A DNA stretch of 10,455 bases from an uncultured Bacilli bacterium. Its GTDB lineage: Bacteria > Bacillota_I > Bacilli_A > RF39 > UBA660. Position numbers and translations under genes: made by a program. The stretch covers positions 1 to 10,455 of the forward strand of contig CATKEA010000108.1 in assembly GCA_949746915.1 (NCBI GenBank). Reading direction: 5' to 3'. Numbering within the stretch: position 1 is the first letter of the stretch; each line of letters starts with the position of its first letter. Shown here piece by piece: positions 6,430 through 10,455 of this stretch. Below the pieces are notes generated by a model. It had not been told where the DNA came from. It searched no databases and was given only the letters and a program-made list of their open reading frames with translations.

Positions 6430-7026
6430 ATGGAAGAAAAAGAAGAACTAAAAATAATAAAAAGAAATCAGTACATAATAATGTTTTTAATTGCTATTGT
6501 TATTGTTGTACTAATAGTAATAGGAAGTGGTAGTTCTAATAATAAAAATTTTAATACCAGTAGTGGGGGAGATGAGACCCAAACAACACCTAATGAAGAC
6601 CAAACAGGCAATAATACAGAATATGATGTAAGCGCATTTAAAGAAGTATCAGGAACAGATTTAGAAAATGAATCAAAATCAAGTACAAAAGTTATTTATG
6701 TTGGAAGATCAAGTTGTGGATATTGTACGGCCTTTTTACCTACTTTAAAAAAGGCTCAAGAAGAATTTAATTATCAAACATTATACATTGATATTGCTAA
6801 GATAATTGATTTTACATCACTAGAGTTTAAGATTCTTGACCAAAAAAGTTATGATAGCATTATGAATTTAAAAACAACAGATGAATATAAAGGATATCTA
6901 GATGAAAACTTCGGTGCAACACCAATGACGATTATTATGAAAGATAAAAAGGTTATAGGTATTCAAGTAGGATATATCGAGTACAGCGAATTTAAATCAT
7001 TCCTAAATGCTAATGGTATAAAATAA
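6430..7026 (+). CDS. Membrane-anchored thioredoxin-like protein (CGYC)
   Basis: A 198-residue protein with a short charged N-terminus, one hydrophobic anchor (about 15-33), a low-complexity Ser/Asn/Thr/Glu-rich spacer (34-65) and a thioredoxin-fold domain (about 70-198) predicted to lie outside the membrane. The redox pair is C96-G-Y-C99, preceded by the strand KVIYVG. The cis-proline loop is GATPMT (P165). An insertion around residues 125-155 between the fold's halves resembles the thioredoxin-like 'bacteriocin transport accessory' group. The likely role is thiol-disulfide exchange on exported proteins; the partner is unknown, and no DsbD/CcdA-like electron donor is present. The start is preceded by only a weak AGGGA (6420-6424). 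It has its own strong promoter and terminator, so it is a separate unit from the metal operon. There are no cysteines other than the active pair. Confidence 0.85.
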   Translation: MEEKEELKIIKRNQYIIMFLIAIVIVVLIVIGSGSSNNKNFNTSSGGDETQTTPNEDQTGNNTEYDVSAFKEVSGTDLENESKSSTKVIYVGRSSCGYCTAFLPTLKKAQEEFNYQTLYIDIAKIIDFTSLEFKILDQKSYDSIMNLKTTDEYKGYLDENFGATPMTIIMKDKKVIGIQVGYIEYSEFKSFLNANGIK

Positions 7027-7085
7027 ATTTAGGCTAATAATATTAATTTAACAATGAGTTCAATACTAATATAATTGATTTTTAC

Positions 7086-7117
7086 AAAGTAACACCATAA
7101 GGTGTTGCTTTATTTTT
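7086..7117 (+). terminator. Rho-independent terminator of the thioredoxin-like gene
   Basis: An 11-pair stem with one wobble (7086-7096 with 7101-7111) closes a four-base ATAA loop. The core is AACACC/GGTGTT, and TATTTTT follows (7111-7117). This is the clearest terminator in the window. Confidence 0.9.
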
Positions 7118-7134
7118 AGTAAAATAATAGTGGA

Positions 7135-7164
7135 TTAACACATTATAGCCTTTCCTAATATAAA
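7135..7164 (+). promoter_or_regulatory. Candidate promoter of the LiaF-like gene
   Basis: TTAACA (7135-7140) and TATAAA (7159-7164) are separated by 18 bases, each with 5 of 6 consensus matches, and lie just after the preceding terminator. A nearer alternative is an extended -10-like TGT-GATAAA (7223-7231), but it lacks a good -35. The rest of 7118-7254 is AT-rich and shows no gene. Confidence 0.4.
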
Positions 7165-7254
7165 ATAAAGATTCCTTACATTTTAGTAATATAGAGAATA
7201 TTTATTTTATTTTAATATCATTTGTGATAAAATTAAACAAAAGGAGTGAATTTC

Positions 7255-7920
7255 ATGATTATTGGACTTTTAATATTAGTATTTGGAATAGTTCTTTTAT
7301 TAGAACAAATTGTTCCAGGTTTTTCGATCGATTTTGAAATTTTATGGCCAACATTTTTGATAGTTATTGGTGCTTATAATATAATAAAAGATAGAAAACC
7401 AAGTATACTATCGTCAATATGTTTAATAATAGGATCTATATTTTTATTAATAAACCTAGATTTATTAACAGAAGACTTCTATGATTTAATTTATCCAATT
7501 ATCTTAATAATTGTAGGTATAGGCATCATGGGAGCAACAATATCTGGAAATAAAGGAACTAAAATATCCACAAAAATTGTTAATAATAAATCATACCAAG
7601 TAAGAAATTATACTGGGATATTTGGTGGAGTAGAACAAGTTCTTGCTGAATCTGACTTTGAAGGAGCTAATATATATTCTATTTTTGGCAGTGTAGATTT
7701 AGATTTAACAAAAGTAAAAATAAAAACTAATACTATTATTTATGTCTATTCCATTTTTGGTGGAACTACAGTACGTCTTCCAGAAGAATACAATATCATT
7801 GTTACAGATACCTCAGTATTTGGAGGAACAGACAATAAAATAGTGCGTAAGTATGACGATAATAAGAAAACTATTTATATTAATGTAACCAATGTTTTCG
7901 GCGGAACAGATTTAAGATAA
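7255..7920 (+). CDS. LiaF-like envelope stress protein (four-helix membrane domain plus FGG-repeat domain)
   Basis: The ATG at 7255 is chosen because AAGGAG (7241-7246) is eight bases upstream; the GTG at 7246 overlaps that site and cannot be the start. The 221-residue product has two pairs of short membrane helices (about 2-19, 28-44, 51-68, 78-97) of the LiaI/LiaF-type N-terminal region. A C-terminal beta-rich domain follows, with recurring turns IFGGVE (122-127), IFGSVD (143-148), IFGGTT (167-172), VFGGTD (188-193) and VFGGTD (214-219), as in the LiaF C-terminal (cell wall-active antibiotic response) family. In Bacillus, LiaF holds the LiaS sensor kinase inactive until the envelope is damaged. 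No LiaR or LiaS gene is in this window, so the partner must lie elsewhere or the protein acts differently. It has no cysteines in the exposed domain. Confidence 0.85.
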   Translation: MIIGLLILVFGIVLLLEQIVPGFSIDFEILWPTFLIVIGAYNIIKDRKPSILSSICLIIGSIFLLINLDLLTEDFYDLIYPIILIIVGIGIMGATISGNKGTKISTKIVNNKSYQVRNYTGIFGGVEQVLAESDFEGANIYSIFGSVDLDLTKVKIKTNTIIYVYSIFGGTTVRLPEEYNIIVTDTSVFGGTDNKIVRKYDDNKKTIYINVTNVFGGTDLR

Positions 7921-7930
7921 TCTGTTTTTT
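7905..7930 (+). terminator. Terminator overlapping the LiaF-like stop codon
   Basis: AACAGATT (7905-7912) pairs perfectly with AATCTGTT (7919-7926) around a six-base loop, followed by T to 7930. The left arm lies within the last coding triplets, and the TAA stop (7918-7920) lies in the loop and right arm. The stem has only two G:C pairs, so efficiency may be modest. Confidence 0.55.
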
Positions 7931-7994
7931 CTTGAAATAAATGTTAGTCTATAACAATTTATATTTAAAATAAATATTAAGAGGTGTAAAAATC

Positions 7995-9185
7995 GTGTCT
8001 AATTATATAATACCAATAGCAACGGCATTCATAGTTTTTCCTTTTATTGCTTTTTTGTTTACAATACCATATATTATATTTCAGTATAGAAAATATGGCT
8101 CAATACCACTCCTAAGGGTCGTAATAGTATATTCCTTTATCTTATATTTAATATCAGCCTACTTTTTAGTAATACTTCCTTTGCCTTCACAAGAATTTGT
8201 TAATAATTTAAAAACACCAAGTACACAGTTAATTCCATTTTCCTTCGTAAAAGACTTTATCGAAAATACAAGTTTAGTTATATCAAATCCAAATACTTAT
8301 ATAAAGGCACTAAAAGAACCATATTTTTATCAAGTTCTGTATAATATTTTTCTAACTTTGCCATTTGGAATTTACCTAAGATATTATTTTAAGTTTTCAT
8401 TTAAGAAAACCATTCTTGCTTCATTCTTACTTAGTTTATTCTTTGAATTAACTCAATTAAGTGGCTTATATGGAATATATTCTAGGAGTTACAGATTATT
8501 TGATGTAGATGATTTAATGATTAATACTCTAGGTGGAATAATTGGATATTTAGTAGAACCACTATTTTTATTAATATTACCAACAAGAGATAAAATAGAT
8601 GAGATTGCATATAAAAAAGGTAAAAAAGTATCCTTTTTAAGAAGATTAGTAGCATTTAACTTAGACATTTTTATTTTTTCTATAATATCTATAATACTGT
8701 TGTTAGTTGTTCCAAGTGCAGTCAGAAAAAACTCAATCTTTATTTTACTACTTAGTTATTATATTTTAATACCTTTATCAACAAATGGACAAACTTTAGG
8801 AAAAAGATTTTTAAATATAAAAATAATAGCTAGTGATGATTCAACTGCCAAACCAATCCAAATAATTTTGAGAAATTTTATATTATATTTTGGATATATA
8901 CCATTACCATACTATGTGATATTATTAATTGAAATAGCAAGTAATATAGATTTTGTTGTTATAAGATTTTTATCCTTGTTAACAATACCAGCTTTACCTT
9001 GTATATACATGATGATATTTATTCAAGCCGCAATTAGAAAGAAACCATTATTATATGAGAAGTTTAGTAAAACTAAAAATTCAAGTACAATAAAATCAAA
9101 GTATATAAATAAAAATGAAGTTATCAATAATAAAGATAATGTTAATAATAGTGAGGGAAATCCTGCTATAGAAAATGATGTGTAA
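7995..9185 (+). CDS. VanZ-RDD fusion membrane protein
   Basis: A 396-residue polytopic membrane protein starting at GTG, eight bases after a GAGGTG binding site (7981-7986). The N-terminal half (about 1-195) is a VanZ-like domain with several membrane helices and the family's late acidic signature, FELTQL (150-155) followed by DVDDLMINTLGG (170-181). The second half (about 213-350) is an RDD domain: RRLVAFNLD with R216-R217 and D223, then helices and the loop NGQTLGKRFLNIKII. The tail (about 355-396) is polar, Asn/Lys-rich and probably disordered. VanZ confers low-level teicoplanin resistance in enterococcal van clusters, and most chromosomal homologues have unknown roles in envelope biology. 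RDD domains are also poorly defined; some are linked to ion transport. The two together are a recurring architecture in low-GC Gram-positives, so I do not assign resistance. No van genes are nearby. Confidence 0.88.
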   Translation: MSNYIIPIATAFIVFPFIAFLFTIPYIIFQYRKYGSIPLLRVVIVYSFILYLISAYFLVILPLPSQEFVNNLKTPSTQLIPFSFVKDFIENTSLVISNPNTYIKALKEPYFYQVLYNIFLTLPFGIYLRYYFKFSFKKTILASFLLSLFFELTQLSGLYGIYSRSYRLFDVDDLMINTLGGIIGYLVEPLFLLILPTRDKIDEIAYKKGKKVSFLRRLVAFNLDIFIFSIISIILLLVVPSAVRKNSIFILLLSYYILIPLSTNGQTLGKRFLNIKIIASDDSTAKPIQIILRNFILYFGYIPLPYYVILLIEIASNIDFVVIRFLSLLTIPALPCIYMMIFIQAAIRKKPLLYEKFSKTKNSSTIKSKYINKNEVINNKDNVNNSEGNPAIENDV

Positions 9186-9215
9186 ATAATATGGAAAATA
9201 TTAGCATTAAAAAGC

Positions 9216-9231
9216 ATTTACTTAAGTAAAT
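9216..9231. repeat. 16-base perfect palindrome between convergent genes
   Basis: ATTTACTTAAGTAAAT is its own reverse complement. As RNA it could fold as a six-pair stem with a TTAA loop. It lies 31 bases after the VanZ-RDD stop, upstream of the shared terminator hairpin. Confidence 0.7.
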
Positions 9232-9249
9232 TGTAAATTATAAACAAAA

Positions 9250-9291
9250 AAGAGAGGAAAAATCTAGAGTTAGATATCTATTTCCTCTTTT
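9250..9291. terminator. Shared hairpin terminator between convergent genes
   Basis: AAGAGAGGAAA (9250-9260) pairs with TTTCCTCTTTT (9281-9291) with one G:T wobble. The 20-base loop can itself pair ATCTA/TAGAT. On the minus strand the stem is followed by a run of T (complement of the A run at 9246-9250), suiting termination of the oxidoreductase gene. On the plus strand the T run is within the right arm and just after it. The oxidoreductase stop codon (9270-9272) is inside the loop, so one arm is coding. Confidence 0.65.
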
Positions 9292-10455
9292 ACTTTTATA
9301 TCAAAATTGCTAGGACCTTTTAAAACATTTCCATCAATATCGAACTTAGAGCCATGGCATGGACATTCCCAACTTTCCTCAATAGGATTAAAAAATAAGC
9401 TACACTTCATATGAGGGCAAAGTAAAGATACTATGTGTTTTTTTCTTTCTTTATCAATAAATACTCCATAACGTTTAAAGTTTTTAACAATAATATGAAC
9501 GTTACTTGGATAAAAATAAAATTTCTTTTTAACTTTTGATAAAACATAATTTTTTGAATTTGCCATACCATCAACAAAATAATTAAGACATTTATTAAAA
9601 TTAAAAGCTCGTTTCAATGAAAACAAAGTTTCATATTGTGATTTTCCATTAATTATCAAATCTGCAATAACTCTACCAGCTATTGTACTATTTGTCATTC
9701 CCCATGTATTATAACCAGTTGCGATAAAAAATGAATTATTTTGTCCACTAACACTACCAATATAAGGAAGATAATCAGCAGTAATCAAGTCATAATTACT
9801 CCAAAAATATCTTATTTGTTTTTCATCGATGTTAAAATGTTGTTTTAATAAAGACATAGAAATACTTTTATTTTGCTTTTCGTCTAGTTGATTACCAAGA
9901 TAATGCGAATTATTTAAATAAATCAAATAATTATCTTTATTATTAGTGTAATATCTAACAGAGTTAACAGGTTTATCAATACTGATAGCATTATTCGAAG
10001 TCACGTTATTAACTGATACAGCCATTACATTAGATTTTTCTAAATGTGTTTTAAAGGGAATATAACAAGGAGAAATAAAATATGGATAATGACAACAAAC
10101 AATCACCTTTTTTGCCATTATTTTTTTATCATTTACGGTTACACTATAAATATCATCAATTTTCTCAATTGATTTAACCATAGATTGTTCATAAATATTT
10201 ATATTTTTAGATTTAGAAAGAATATTACATAAAGAATATAAATATTTCAAAGGATCAAAAATATAAGTATCATTGACTTCTAGTGCCATATTAGAATCAA
10301 AAGGAAAAGGTGTTTTAACATGAAGTTCAATATTTTCTTGTTTTACTCCAAAGTTTTCAAGAAGCTCCTTTTCTTTATAAATTTTTTTGCTATTTTTATT
10401 ATCATTTATAAATATATAAGATGAATTCCTAATAAAGTCACAATCTATTTTATAA
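9270..10455 (-). CDS. FAD-dependent oxidoreductase with C-terminal Rieske [2Fe-2S] domain (5'-partial)
   Basis: The reading frame continues past the internal ATG at 10289 to the window edge, giving about 394 residues without a start; roughly 100 N-terminal residues, including the FAD-binding GxGxxG, should lie outside. The visible DAO-type part has FDPLKYLYSL and the late FAD-contact segment ATGYNTWGMTNSTIAGRVIADL. The C-terminal Rieske domain (about bases 9270-9480) has cluster ligands in CPH (9411-9419) and CPCH (9354-9365), giving the Cys-x-His and Cys-x-x-His pairs. The partner cysteines of bc1-type Rieske proteins are also kept (CPHMKC and CPCHGS), implying a stabilising disulfide. HGSKFD, then DGNVLKGP, complete the fold. 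The architecture resembles Bacillus YhfW. Electrons probably pass between the flavin and the cluster; the substrate is unknown. It is transcribed toward the VanZ-RDD gene. Confidence 0.9.
   Translation of the reverse strand, partial: YKIDCDFIRNSSYIFINDNKNSKKIYKEKELLENFGVKQENIELHVKTPFPFDSNMALEVNDTYIFDPLKYLYSLCNILSKSKNINIYEQSMVKSIEKIDDIYSVTVNDKKIMAKKVIVCCHYPYFISPCYIPFKTHLEKSNVMAVSVNNVTSNNAISIDKPVNSVRYYTNNKDNYLIYLNNSHYLGNQLDEKQNKSISMSLLKQHFNIDEKQIRYFWSNYDLITADYLPYIGSVSGQNNSFFIATGYNTWGMTNSTIAGRVIADLIINGKSQYETLFSLKRAFNFNKCLNYFVDGMANSKNYVLSKVKKKFYFYPSNVHIIVKNFKRYGVFIDKERKKHIVSLLCPHMKCSLFFNPIEESWECPCHGSKFDIDGNVLKGPSNFDIKVKEEIDI

Noticed and set aside
6401..6451. Sixteen-codon ORF starting at 6401, overlapping the thioredoxin-like start
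   Set aside because: It has only a weak binding site, its C-terminus is read out of frame from the next gene's Lys-rich start, and there is no coupling signature.
7118..7245. Possible small RNA or gene in the widest intergenic stretch
   Set aside because: Apart from promoter-like elements I see no ORF with a binding site, no tRNA-like fold and no second terminator.
7246..7254. GTG at 7246 as the LiaF-like start
   Set aside because: The GTG overlaps the AAGGAG binding site, which is correctly spaced for the ATG at 7255.
10287..10289. Minus-strand ATG as the start of the Rieske oxidoreductase
   Set aside because: The frame stays open upstream to the window edge, and the flavin-binding N-terminus would be missing, so this Met is internal.

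Overview
This is a very AT-rich window of compact bacterial chromosome. Most of the nine protein genes have purine-rich AGGAGG-like ribosome binding sites. The nine visible stops are eight TAA and one TAG. Tryptophan is always TGG and no gene needs TGA to be read through, so the standard bacterial code fits and a code-4 mycoplasma does not. The LiaF-like, VanZ-RDD, ABC-F and CadA/SmtB-type families point to a low-GC Gram-positive (Bacillota), possibly an uncultured gut-type Bacilli or Erysipelotrichia-like lineage. That placement is inference.

Layout, left to right. (1) 1-1514(+): the 3' part of a class I/II PLP aminotransferase fused to a C-terminal GNAT acyltransferase domain; its start lies outside the window. 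(2) 1584-3250(+): a seven-codon leader ORF with a very strong Shine-Dalgarno sequence, whose TGA stop overlaps (ATGA) the start of a 548-residue ABC-F ATPase. (3) 3379-4035(+): mtnN, MTA/SAH nucleosidase, with its own promoter candidate and an intrinsic terminator. (4) 4074-6329(+): a zinc/cadmium/lead efflux operon, with a promoter, a TGAA-N6-TTCA operator near the start point, an SmtB/CzrA-type ArsR repressor with a complete alpha-5 zinc site, and a P1B-2 ATPase without an N-terminal metal-binding domain. (5) 6350-7117(+): a membrane-anchored thioredoxin-like protein (CGYC) with a strong promoter, two dyads and a clear terminator. (6) 7255-7930(+): a LiaF-like envelope protein with five FGG/FGS repeats, no LiaRS genes beside it, and a terminator that begins inside its last codons. 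(7) 7995-9185(+): a VanZ-RDD fusion membrane protein. (8) 9270-10455(-): the C-terminal part of a FAD-dependent oxidoreductase with a Rieske [2Fe-2S] domain, convergent with (7); a shared hairpin spans its stop codon and its 5' end is outside the window.

The genes do not form one pathway. The only clear functional unit is the arsR-cadA pair: metal would release the repressor and the ATPase would export the metal. The thioredoxin-like, LiaF-like and VanZ-RDD genes share an envelope or stress theme but appear to be separate transcription units. The least ordinary elements are the aminotransferase-GNAT fusion and the stop-start coupled leader ORF before the ABC-F gene. I found no CRISPR array, tRNA, rRNA, transposase or phage gene, and no intergenic stretch longer than about 230 bases.
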